Shown here one piece after another: positions 1-12,042 of a DNA stretch of 64,000 bases. The first letter of the stretch is position 1; every line of letters begins with the position of its first letter. The stretch covers positions 992,001-1,056,000 of the forward strand of contig NW_008805065.1 in assembly GCF_000004825.1 (NCBI RefSeq), written 5' to 3'. This DNA comes from Heterostelium album PN500 (taxonomy: Eukaryota > Evosea > Eumycetozoa > Acytosteliales > Acytosteliaceae). The position numbers and the translations under genes were made by a program. Under the pieces are notes generated by a model. It made no database searches, had not been told where the DNA came from, and saw nothing but the letters and a program-made list of their open reading frames with translations.

Positions 1-3000
1 TTCACCAATCATTTCCCAACAACCCCAATTAACTTTTGAAGATGAAGAAGAAGAAGAATCAATTCAAGTTACTATTCCCAAAAATAAAATACAACCTCAA
101 CTTCAACCTCAGCTTCAACCTCAACCTCAAATCCAATCTAAAACTCAATTGATATTTAATGAAGAAAATGAAATTAAAGATATGTTTGGTATGGATACTC
201 CATATTTCAATACAAAGTAAGTATTATTGTATATTATCTTATCAATTGTTTATAATAATGTTAATATATTCAATCTATTTAGAAATTCAAATGTAGGATA
301 TTCATTTTATGTTGTTGGTGATAAATTAAAGTTGATAGAGTTACCTTTAAAACTGAAACAGATTGATGTGTCGCAGAGTGGATTCATTTCTTTTATCGAT
401 TGCACTGACAAACTGTATAGTTGGGGAAAGCTTTCAAACTCTGTTAAATTCCCACAAGTTAAAAAGCTGACTGCTCCTCAGAATGTTACAAAATTCCTTG
501 ATGTCATTTGTACTAAAAATAATATCATTTCATTGGATACTGAAGGTCAATGTTGGGAAATAGAGGAGAAAAAACAACAACAGCCACAACAACAAGAACA
601 AAATCAAAAACAACAAAGACAGAAACTATCACGTGGAGTTGGTGTTGCTGTTCAAGATAATCCTGTTGATTTCAGTTTGAAACATTTGAAACTTCCATTT
701 TTGGTAAAGACAATATCGAGTGGAAATCAATTTGTTGTGGCACTAACCGAGAGTGGAAGACTTGTATCGTGGGGAACAACCAATAATTTGAGAGGACAAT
801 TGGGTAGAGAGTTGAAGAATCCAAAGGATTCAAACATTCCACAGTTCATTCCAGATGTTCAGAGAGCAACTTTCGTAAGTTGTGGATTTGAACATAGCAT
901 GGCTATTGTCATACAAAATGGAGTGGAGAGTGTCTTTGGTTGGGGAGACAGCGCTAAACAACAACTTGGTTACATAAGTGAGAAGGCGCAAAACACAGCA
1001 ACCCCGATGCTCATTCATACCAAACAAACTCATATCAATGTGATATGCAATGAGAACTACTCTGTTATCATTGATGAAGATATTAAATTCTCTGGATTAT
1101 CATTCCCTATGGAATTCCATACCATTAATCTAGTTATTCATCCATTGGTATGTTGAAAATCAATGATTTATATTAATACTATCATCATCATCATCATTGA
1201 TTGTTATTAACAAACTTCTTTACCTTTTTTTAATCTCTAGAGAACAATACCAAATACTTTCAAATTGTTCAAATACAAACATTCGGTTGGAGTTACACTC
1301 TTTGATACCTATTCAACAGCATATTGTTTCATTCAAGTTGATCGATTAGACCTATTAAAGTCGCTTCTCTCTGGAAAATTGGATTTCAGCCAAACTAAAA
1401 TGATCTCATTAATAATGTATTCCATTGAATTGAATAATTTAGAGTACGATATAATTTTTATTTAATTCACAAATCAAAAAGAAAAAAGAGAATAATGATA
1501 TTAATGTTATCTTTTTAATTTTTTTTAGAATATTCAAATATCTCTATCATAGATTTGAAAATGTTTCATTAGAAGTTAGAACAGGAAATGCAGATCTTTC
1601 TTATCTACATTATGCGGTGGAGAACATCTGTTTACCAATTATGAAATACATCTTAAAGAACAAACTTCTCAAAGTTGATATTACAAATAGTGTTGGTGAT
1701 ACTCCACTTCATACTTCTGTTATTAAAAATAGTAACTATTATATATATATATATATATATATAGAAACAATAGATATAAATACAATATTTATATACTAAC
1801 TAATAACAATATAATAGTCTAATGAATCATTATTGATGTTATGTGAATATGGTTGTGATAGAAATCTAAAGAATGCTAAAGGATATGTATGTTTATTATT
1901 TATATAACTCTTAACACTAAACTATAACTAATATTTTATTTTACAATAGACTGCATTACATCTTGCTACTCAAGATAATAAGCTAGCAATATCGATGTTG
2001 TTGTTAAAGAATGGTGCCCAAGCAATCACTGATCGTGCAATGAAAACACCGTTACAGTATGTCAATGGTAAAGAGAAAACCTTGCTCCAGAACATTATGT
2101 TTACCAATGAAGTATTCCTATCGTATGCACACAAGGATATCGGATTTGTTAGAGAACTTCGTATTGCAATGGAACAATACTCAATTAGATGTTGGCTAGA
2201 CGAGTATAGATTACAAGCCGGTTGTGACTGGAGAGCTGAAATCACCAAAGGTGTAGCCAATGCTCAAGTTATCATCTATACCATATCAGAAACATCTTCT
2301 ATTTCTCTTTGGTGTAGAAAGGAGTTGAAAATGGCAAGAAGATTAGGTAAAACTGTAATGTATCTAAAAATCTAGCTGTTCCTAAATTTAATGTTATTAA
2401 CATATTCATTGATAACACCATTTCTAGATTATTGCTCTCTATTATCATAATGTCGAAATAGATCCAATCTTGAGAGGTTTGTTCGACTATGAATTTAAAA
2501 CAGCTGCACCTCTTGACCCAAATGAAGACATCTTCATCACAGAGATGGAAAAACTAGCAAAGATCACCAAGAATATTATTCATGGTCATAAGCTAGCAAA
2601 GATATATCCAACTCAAAAGGTAAGAAAGAGTGTTTATTATTAATTTACCAACATATGTATTAAACCATTTATTCTTTTTATTTTAGGATTTGATTGAACA
2701 CTTTGGAAATAGATCAATTTATATCAGTTTCTGTGATAGAGAGTACAAGTTGTTCAATTTCATTAGAGAACTATTGTTGATTAGAGGTGTTCCTATCTTC
2801 GATCGTGATTTTCTTTTAGGTAATACGAACAAGAATGTTGCCAAGGTTGTCAATACAGCGGTCGAAGCAAAAGAAGAGAAAGAACAGACCATTAGGCTCA
2901 CAAAGCGAGAGAGAAGATTACATTCAGTGTTTGGATTCAGTCAAGATCTCTTTGACAGCCCACAACAAGAAGTACCAATTCTCAACGACTATACAATGAC

Positions 3001-3487
3001 TCTGGCCCACCAATCAGAACATCCGGATGATCAAGCTGATCAGAAATCACCAGTGGAGAAAATTAACAAATCATCAGATGAATATCTTGAGAAATTCAAG
3101 GACATCCAGGATCTGCACCCCCACATCTCAAAGAGCATTCTACATCTTGTAATCAATCCATCGGTCGACTCTGAATTCTCACAAGTAAGTTTAAAAGTTG
3201 TTTTTTTTTTTTGTTTGCAAGTTATATTAATATTATATCAATTTTGTTTTGTTTTTTAGATTCAAAAAGAGATTGAATTCTCAACTGGTGATGAAAAGAG
3301 TATCTTTGTAATTACAACAAACTACAAAGAGAAATCTAAATGTAACAATATGCTGAAGAACTGTACTTGGTTTGAGCTAAACTATCAGAAGGAAGATGAA
3401 TTCATAGATAAGATTTTATTTAACTATGAAGTAATTGATAAGACTCATCTAACCATCAACAGAATCATGCATGAACTCTCCAAATAA
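1..3487 (+). CDS. RCC1-ankyrin-TIR-TIR protein (5' end outside window)
   Basis: Partial gene read in frame from base 2. Exons I support: 2-216, 283-1147, 1241-1443, 1529-about 1731, 1818-1886, 1950-2354, 2428-2619, 2687-3184, 3260-3487. Domain order: an acidic, Gln/Pro-rich linker; RCC1-type repeats (SWG and GWG motifs, 420-1010); ankyrin repeats (DTPLH at 1699 and TALHLA at 1950 begin repeats); then a TIR domain at about 2100-2480. The TIR shows EVFLSYAHKD, WLDEY and WCRKEL, the last carrying the Glu that is catalytic in NAD-cleaving TIRs. A second TIR-like domain starts at 2710 (IYISFCDREY) and resumes near 3290 after about 130 residues of charged insert; it has no WCxxE. TIR proteins act in innate immunity, and TirA serves in Dictyostelium sentinel cells; the role here is inferred. 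The join after 1731 does not keep frame with a consensus donor (see findings). It converges with the F-box gene, 38 bases away. Confidence 0.8.
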
Positions 3488-3525
3488 ATAAAGGTTATGG
3501 CAACCAATCGTTTTCGTTTCTTTAA

Positions 3526-4731
3526 TCAATATGTATAACTACTTGTCTTTAAAATCATCCTTTCTCTATATATATCGAATTGTTTATACTAAAATTGTAA
3601 TAATAGATGGATAGAGTTAAAAATTAAATCAATCAAATTATAATTGAATGGGTGAATTTTAAATCAAACAACTTACCTCGGATGCGTGAATTAAACATTG
3701 TCTCATATCAAACTTTTTCAATGTGAAATTGGTTGCTATTGCTTCCACCAACGATGAACATTGGTTGATCATGTTTCCCTTGATGGAGAGTGTCTCGATT
3801 GTTTTGTTGTACTGTATCATGGTTGCGATGTGTGTGATTAACTGTGGATTTAAGCTGGAGTTCAATGAGAGATGTCGAAGCGAGTGGTTACACTCGACGA
3901 AACAAAGTATAAACTCTGGATTTATAAATGGGAAGTTCTCAAATTTCAGACTGGTCAGTGTGTTGTTCAGCTTGAAGGCGTCACCAAGGTAGGCAGACAG
4001 CGAGCTGTCTGTGGCAACCAGCGACTTTTCCTCGAGCCTGATCGCCAGGTCGAGAAGTGTCTTGTTTTCTGCTAGAGTCTGTGTGAACTCGCGATACACC
4101 GTGTCTACCGGTGGCTGCTGCTGACCGTAGTGATCTTCATGGGTGAGAGTACGCGCCGTTATTCTGAAGCGTTTGATATGCGTACACTGGAAGATTTTGG
4201 AAATCGTTTCCAGATTGAGTATGCCGCTTAGCGATAAGTCGATATTGACCAACTTGCTGTTGATCTGGCAACTCTGGATGATATAATCTATAGGGTAAGT
4301 ACTGCGATCGTTGGTTTGCAGTGAGAAAGTCAACGTGGTGATTGATGTTTTGTCCTTTATGGTTTTCATAAACTGTCGTGGAATATCTATATTGATACTA
4401 TGTGAACTCAATGGTTGCACCATTAAACTGAAGGTTGTAAGCGATTTATAGTAAGGACTACCTATAATCTTGGCCAAACTCGATAATAAATAGATTGGTA
4501 ACGATATCCTAATACAAATCTACATAAATGAAATTCAATGTTACATCGTAGTAAACAGACATCAAAGTTGAACAAGTTCAACATCAAAAATCATAGAATC
4601 TTTAAATTAATATCAAAAATGATTGATTAAAGTTTCAAATATAATTGATTGTTTACATACTACACCAGTGTCAAAAAAACTATTATTATTAGTACAACTT
4701 GTTAATATTGGACTTGTATTATTATTACTAC

Positions 4732-4792
<61 letters not shown>

Positions 4793-5164
4793 TGAAAGTA
4801 AATCGAATAAATATGCAGAAGAAGATTTAGAAAGTGGTGGACCTATGTTTAATATTTCTATGTTTTTAATGATTGACCATGGTGTCGAACACTTTCTGAG
4901 TGCACTGTAGACATCTTCTATGAATGGGTCGTGCTGTTCATTCAATGTAAATGTATTGGAGATGCTAGATACAATGGAGAACCACTTTTGGCATACAAAG
5001 GCCATCGTGTATTTCCATCTACAATCCATTGTGTTGAAGAGATATACCAATATTCTCTTCTGTAGAATCGTGGGCAATGTAGGTGTAATTCTAATGATAT
5101 TCAATGTTTTAGTTACTGTATTTATTGATGTCGTTGATGATGAATCTAATAAAGATTGATTCAT
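3526..5164 (-). CDS. F-box-like protein with leucine-rich C-terminal region
   Basis: Exons on the minus strand: 5164-4661, 4519-3677, and a tentative last exon 3588-3526. The start is the Met of MNQSLLDSS; an upstream in-frame Met would add a hydrophobic stretch unusual for this family. Residues about 30-70 resemble an F-box: LPTILQKRILVYLF, then VCQKWFSIV. Next comes an Asn tract from about 21 AAT repeats, then about 280 residues of irregular leucine-rich repeats (for example LVNIDLSLSGI and LTSLKFENFP). F-box proteins dock substrates onto SCF ubiquitin ligases, with the repeats binding the substrate; the substrate is unknown. The last exon is inferred from a GTAAGT donor at 3676 and an AG at 3589, giving 20 more residues. 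If it is wrong, the protein stops soon after 3677. Dictyostelids carry large families of such proteins, so orthology cannot be assigned. Confidence 0.65.
4728..4792. repeat. AAT/ATT trinucleotide run coding for poly-Asn
   Basis: About 21 uninterrupted ATT units on the plus strand, read as AAT (Asn) codons in the minus-strand F-box gene. Such tracts are common in dictyostelid proteins and vary in length by slippage. Confidence 0.9.
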
Positions 5165-5452
5165 TTCTATAATATATAACTTAACAACTAAACAACTAAC
5201 AACGAAACAACTAAACAAATAATAAATAAATAAATATCAACTTTAATATAACAAATTTCTACACTCTCAGAAAGATAAATTTTTTTTTTTTTTTTTTAAA
5301 ATTTAACAAATATAAATTAAATTTTAAATTAATTTAATCAATCTGAAAAAAAGACAAATAAAATGATAATTAAAAAGAAATAACAAACTACTCAAACTAT
5401 TACTTTTGTTTTATATATTTATAATTTATTTTACAATAAAATTTAAGAAATC

Positions 5453-7449
5453 TTAAATTTCAACATTAAAAAGATTATTAATGTCATAATTATTTTGACT
5501 ATTATTTTGTTGTTGTTGTTGTTGTTGTTGTGGTTGCTGTGACTGGTTCTGGTTTGTGTCTATGTTTTTAATATTATTCTGTTGTGAATGGTCACCGTGA
5601 TCTATAGAATGAAAATATAATTATTAGCAAACTGTAAAAACGTAAATATAAATGTAAATTAGCATTAACAACTTACCAAAAAATAGAAAATCGGAATGTT
5701 CAAAATTAAAATCAGAAATAAATGGATTTTGGGGAAAAGTTACCAAATGATCACCAGCAGCAATATTCTCTGCTGTGGGTTGTCCCCAGAATGATTGATT
5801 ATAATAAGGAACCTCATGTGAAACTTGATATTGATTAAATTGTTGTTGTCCTTGTTGATTATATTGTTGTTGATGTTGTTGTTGAGTTTGTTGTTGGTGT
5901 AGTGCTTGTTGTTGATTATATTGTTGTTGGTTATATTGTTGATGTTGTTGAGTGTTTTGTTGAATTTGTTGTTGTTGTATTGGTTGTTGTTGTTGAATTG
6001 GTTGTTGTTGAATTGGTTGTTGTTGTTGTTGTTGTACTGATTGTTGTTGTATTGGTTGTTGTTGAATTTGATGTGTTTGTTGTTGATGATGAAGTTGTGG
6101 ACTTTGATTTGCAGGGATTTGTCGTTGAAGGTTTTGTGATGGATCTGATTTCTTAATCTGTGAGTTCATTTGAGGTGATGATGATGGAGTGGTTTGTTGT
6201 TGTAATCTTATAATTTGTGGAGCTATTATAGTTCCTTGTCTATATAAATCGTTTGGAAGATTGGTGTTTAGCATTTGGTTGTTTTCGACTTGGTGGTTTC
6301 CAGACAGAATGAATGGTGGTATATTGTATTGTTGCTGTTCAGTGGTTTGTACTGGAGTGCCAGTGAGGTGTGCATGGTTTGCTGCCGACGATGGATCGGT
6401 CGGATACAAAGAGATTGGCGAGAGAGCGGGTGAGTTGGTCTCAGAGTCTTCGTCTTCGTCGTCTTCGTCATCCTTGAGATCCTTAGAGGGACTTGGTTGG
6501 TGGCTCTTGCCATCGGCACCGATTCTCTTGATCAGTGTCGAATTCCAATGATTCTTGATTGCATTTGCTGGTCTGCCCTCTAGTAGCTTCGAGATTGCGG
6601 TCCACTTATTACCAAGAGCCAAGTGTGACTCAATGATAATCTTATCTTCCTCTGGTGTCCAATTTGTCTTTCTGACATCGGGACTCAAATGGTTGAACCA
6701 ACGTTCTCTGCATTGCTTTCCAATTCTTCCTGGAATCTTTGCTGCAATAGTTGACCATTCCTTTGGACCGTTCTTTTGTACGAGTTCTACCAATTTAGCA
6801 TCCTCTTCTTCTTTCCATGGTCCTTTGACTATACCTGGACTTTTAGTTTTTTGCCATCGACTTAACTATAGATTTTTAAAAAGATTAAAAATTAATCAAT
6901 ATGACTTTGACTATTTGAATAATCATTCAATCTAAAGTTACTTACATCATCACTACTTCCTTGATTCCATTTTGATTTGCCTGATGATCTTGAGTTTTTA
7001 CTTTTCTTTGACGGTGACATTGGAGCGGCCGATGGAGACAATGACGGTGACATTGTCAATGGAGTTGGTGGATTTGAGAGGGAAGCATTCTGAAAGGCAA
7101 TTTGAACTGAAGTGAGACCAGGCGACTGTGAAACAGGAGTTAGGAGAGGCGATGAAACTAATAGTGGTTGGTTTTTTATCAGGGAAAAGTCCTCTTCTTC
7201 CAGTTTTCTTTTTGGAACTCCTCCAACGATGATAGGCGATACTACTTGAGAACTCATTGTTGGTGTCAAACAAGATGTAACAGAGGGTGGAATTATCGAG
7301 GTAGTTGTCGTACTCTCTCCATATTCTCTATTCATATTGTTGTGCGCTGTTGCCATTTGTAAACCTGGATGATATATCATTTGTTGAGGTTGATGATAAT
7401 GTTGTTGTTGTTGTTGATGGGGAGGTAGATGATTCATATTGCAATACAT
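5453..7449 (-). CDS. R2R3-type Myb transcription factor
   Basis: Exons 7449-6946, 6865-5677 and 5601-5453, phases consistent, about 613 residues. Two Myb repeats lie at about residues 181-280. The first runs from KGPWKEEED to CRERWFNHL; the second from WTPEEDKIII to AIKNHWNSTL. The regularly spaced Trp residues and NHWNSTL match animal c-Myb and plant R2R3 factors, which bind an AAC(G/T)G-type site. The Myb region is flanked by low-complexity sequence: a Ser/Pro-rich N-terminus with MSPS-type motifs that could be phosphorylated, an acidic DDEDDEDEDSE patch, and a long Gln-rich tail of the kind used for activation. The last exon ends in another Gln tract and DINNLFNVEI. The gene faces a 4.6 kb gene-free region, consistent with elaborate developmental control. 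Dictyostelids have many Myb genes, so I give no symbol. Confidence 0.88.
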
Positions 7450-10400
7450 TCGTGTCAGTCAAATGGAAATTGATATCAATTTTGAATATATTAAAGTTGT
7501 GTAATTGAAAAACTAATTAAACAGAGGAGAAGAAAAAAACAAATTCTAGATATTGGCGTAATAAACAAATTATACAAATTAAAAAAAAACAGAAAAACCA
7601 AATATTAGTTTAAATCAAAACAAGTTTTTGGTGAAGAGGCGAGGCGGTAGATTGAATAATTTCAAAATTAAATTATTGTTTAATAATCAATTCACTATTA
7701 TTAAGAGTTATTTAAATAGGAATTGTTTTTATATATATATATATAATATTATATGAATTATAATTATTGTTATAGAAAAGAAAAAAAATTAAAAAATTAT
7801 TATATACAAAAAAATGTTATTATTAATATAATTGTTGTAGGAAAAAGAGAGAATAAATGATTCATATGTATTATTTAAATAAATAAAATTGTTGATTGGT
7901 GTATAAAATAATTATATATATGAGTGTGTGTGTGTTTTGTTTTTGAGTGTGATGCAACAAGCTTTGGGGTAGTAAAAGAAAATTATATTGTTTTTGTTTT
8001 GAATTTAATTAATTAATTTGTTCATAACAAGAAGAATTATTACTACTACTACTATATAAATATATTGGAAAAAATAATATATGTGTATGTGTGATTATGG
8101 TATTAATTATTATTATTTGTTGTGTGATACAAATAGTTATGTAGAGTGAAATTTGAGGTGTTGCTTAAAGATATGTTTTTGTTTGAATTATGATGAGTTG
8201 TTGAATTTGAATAATATCAACATGATATTTCCAGTGGCGTGTATGCTTAATAGTTTGGCAATCAATTGATATTTTTGAAGCAGCTTCTGAATATGAAGAG
8301 ATTCATCAATGTAACACCAATTTTCAATTGTCCAAATTCCAAGTTTAATATATGTGATATCAAACAGTGTGTTGATTAGAATCCAAAGAGTAGAAAATTG
8401 ATTTGATTATCAAGATTTAAATCAACAATATTTGTTCCTATTAAAATTGATTATTTCTATAATAATTTGATTATCTATTAAAAATGATTTGGTCTGTTGT
8501 CTGATTGATTGATTGATTTGAATGATTTGAGTGTGGTATACTATGCTGGTAATATTTTGATTTGATTTTGGTGGAGTGTTGTTGTTGTTGTATATATGTT
8601 AATATTGGAAGCAGCGAAAACAAGATGATTATACGATTGATTTTATTATTATTATTTTGAACTCTCTACTTTTTTTTTAAAAAAAAAAAACTATTTTATT
8701 TTTGAATGACTGATATGTGTGATGATTGATTATTATTATTATTTTATTGCAATTTTCTACTTTTTACACCTGGATGATGCACATTAACTAATAGTTTAGT
8801 TGAAGCTGTGTTGATTGTTGCAAATTAAAACTTATTATTATTATGATGATATTGATTTATGATGTATGAAAATAGAGAAATATATAGTAATAATAAATAA
8901 ATATTTATTTGTTGATGATGATGACTGAGAATAAAAATTTAGAATAACTAAAGTGTGGTTTGAGTGTCTATTTGTATTGGTGCACTTTATGTGGTGGAGT
9001 GGTATATTGTGTATGTGTGTTTTTAATGGGGTGGTGTGTTTGTGTGTTTTTTGGTTGTTTGTTGTTGTTTTATATTTATTTATTTAATTAAAAAAACACA
9101 CCAAAAAATGAACTTTTTTTTTTAAATTAAATTTAATTTAATATGTTAACAAAAAAAATTGCAAAAAAACAAATTTAAATATATTAAATTAATTTTCAAA
9201 AAAAAAAATTGCAAAAAAAATGATGATAATCAAAAAAATATTTAGAGGATCTATAGATAGGTAGTGGTGGGTTAATTAATTTGTCAAACCCCATGATCAA
9301 ATTTATGATTTGCGATCCTGGCGATGATAGTGGTGATTGACATAGTTTCTATATATACACCAATGACACCAGAATGGAAGAAAGAAGAAACTTTAGGTTC
9401 ATCTTGGTGAATGATGCATATAATTGTGTGATTTATGAAACTACTAAATACAGGTGTCTCTATTGCAATGTAGATGTGGATTGGATGATAATTTTATCAA
9501 TCTTTAAAAGTGCAAATAAGAATTCAAACAAAAAAAAAAAAAAACAGATTGACAAATTAGTCAATAATGTATAACTAAGAATTGCATTGATAAAAAGAAA
9601 AACATATAATATGCACATCCACAAACCACAAACCTTTTTACATTTTAAAGCTAAAAAAATTTAATAGATACAAACATATTAAATTATTAACAATTGGTTG
9701 GTTTGTCAGCAAATCATTGTATTTTTCTGACTTTTTCAAAAATAAAAAATGAATTACAATCTTTGTTTTAAAATATATTTGCCAATATCTAAGTTTAGTT
9801 TTTAAAAAGATCATCCAATAAAACCATTTTAACAATTTTGATTGACTGATTATTATTGCTTACACAACTTTCAAATAGATCTGAAACAACTTACTTATTT
9901 TATTCAATGGTTTATAAATAAATATTTGTTGATATCAACAAATTTATATTCTACTTTATTAATCTTGTCTGCTATCGATCTACCTTTTATCTGATATTTA
10001 ACTATTATTACTGAACTCTTAATTTAACTATTAATTAAAGATGTCGCTTTAAAAAAAAAAAAAAATTTGTTTTGCTTTTTAAGATTGAATAGATATTTTT
10101 CAAATTTTCTTTGCTGACTCCTAGTGAACTACAAAGTTAATTAAAATTATCTAAAATATCTACTATTCAAAAAAGATTATTATCTATCTCTCTTCAAACT
10201 TTTAATTTGTTTTTCTCTTCCAAGAAGCACTAAAATACAACTAACTTTTAAGAAACTATGTTTTTGATTAATACTTTATTATCTGTTGTATCCTTTTTAT
10301 CTGTTATCTATCTATCTATTGTTATTGCAAATTTTGTATTGAACTTATTGCTTCACACTTTTAAGTTTGTGTGTTTTTGTGATTTTTGTTTTTTTATTTT

Positions 10401-12042
10401 TCTTTTTTTTGCTTTATGATTTTTATTTACTATACACAATGTAAAGGTGAACTAAAATATACAAATAATAATACTACTAATTATATTAATAATATTTTAA
10501 AAAGATTGAAGATTAAAATTCAAAAAAAAATATTTATAAATAAAAATAATAATTTCTCTATCACTATAAGCAAAGCAACAATATTATGTGGTGTTACTCC
10601 AATTAACAATCGCGAAAAAAAAAAAAAAAAACAAACAAAACAAAAGGAACAAACAATATGTGTTATTGTTGTCGGAGTAGATGTGGATGTGAAGAGGCAG
10701 GGTATTTTGTTTGTTTGTTTATTGGTAAAAACAATTGTATTGGTGAATTTGGGGGTGGTGTGTGTGGTGGGTATGAAGTTGTTTTTTTATAATTATTCCT
10801 TTTATATTATCTATAAATATTTTTATTGGTTATGGATGATTTTTGGTTTGTTGAATGATATCCAAATATTGGTGGTGTGTGGGTGCTGCGTGAAGTAGAA
10901 TTGTATGGTGCTTTTTTGTTTTTTTGTTTTCTTTTTCTTTTTGTTTTGTACTTTTAATCTTCAAAAAGAAGGTCCAGCAAAATGTGCAAAGCTATAATTG
11001 TTCAATGTGTTTACAATTCACAAAAAAATGGGAAATTTTAATTTAATTAAAAAATAATAAAATTATATAAAAATGGTAAAAAGGAGATCTTGAAAAAAAA
11101 AAAAAAAATTAAAAAAAAAAAAAAACAACAAACAAGTTCCCCTGGGTTTAACAATACTACAAGAGCCACATAGACAAATTTGTCCAATTGGTTATTATGT
11201 GAATGTGGATATCATCAATAATTATCATTTTATTTTTTTTTAATTTTTGAATACCAATCCAATTATTAAAAAAAGAAACAGAAATTGTTGTTTCGATTGT
11301 GAAATAAATAAAAAAACGATTGATAAATCAATCAAGGATATCTCTCTGATTGGTAACTTAACAAATGTATTAATAATATCAACTTACATTTACATTTTGT
11401 TGAAGAACGGCATTGAATTCATTTTTTAACTATGACATTCTTCTTTCTTTCTTTCAAAGAAATATATTGAATATGATGAAAGTTTACGACAAACATTAAA
11501 CATGTTGAGTTTACTATTACATTATTGATATATCTATATGGGGGTATGATATCTATTTATTATATGTACATATGTATAATATATCTATAGTATTTGAGGA
11601 AAATTAAAAACTAAAAACCTGGATGGTAAGACATATCAAAAAATTCTGATTAAATTTTATTAAAATCAGATATTTACTCAGACTTTTTTTGGGTTGCCAA
11701 AATGCATCATTACAAATAATACTGTTCACACATGTGTGCTTGCATGCTTCGTTTGCAAAAATTTTAACATCACACTCACCCTTTTTGAAAAAAAAAAAAA
11801 AAAAAATTAATCAATAATTTTGATTTAAAAAGTTTTTTTTTTTTTAATTTTTAAAAGATACCTCTTTTTCTCTCTCTTTTTATCAATATATATTATATAT
11901 GTACTATATTAAATAGATTAGATTAAAAACAAAAAAAGATTATAAAATATTATTATATTATAGATAGATTAGTGATTTAGTTAGATAATTAGTTAGAAAA
12001 GATATATATTAAAAACAAAAGAGAAAGAATAAAAAGACAAAG
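7450..12042. other. 4.6 kb gene-free divergent promoter region
   Basis: Lies between the divergent Myb (-) and AP-1 mu (+) genes. It is very A+T-rich with poly-A/T runs, ATT and TGT/GTG microsatellites (for example 7920-7940 and 9000-9060) and TG-rich patches on the plus strand. Short open frames at 9374, 9638, 10386 and 11247 have no domain or codon signal. It probably holds the long upstream region of the Myb gene and the AP-1 mu promoter; no RNA gene was recognised. Confidence 0.6.

Noticed and set aside
4623-4910. Open frame on + with a poly-Leu run
   Set aside because: It is the antisense reading of the AAT repeat and flanks in the F-box gene; poly-Leu from ATT/TTA repeats is an artefact.
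5902-6156. Val-rich frame on +
   Set aside because: Antisense of the Gln-rich tract in the Myb gene.
10386-10898. 170-residue open frame in the 4.6 kb gap
   Set aside because: Composition is driven by A/T and TGT/GTG runs (poly-Phe, poly-Lys, Val-rich), with no domain and no consistent coding character.
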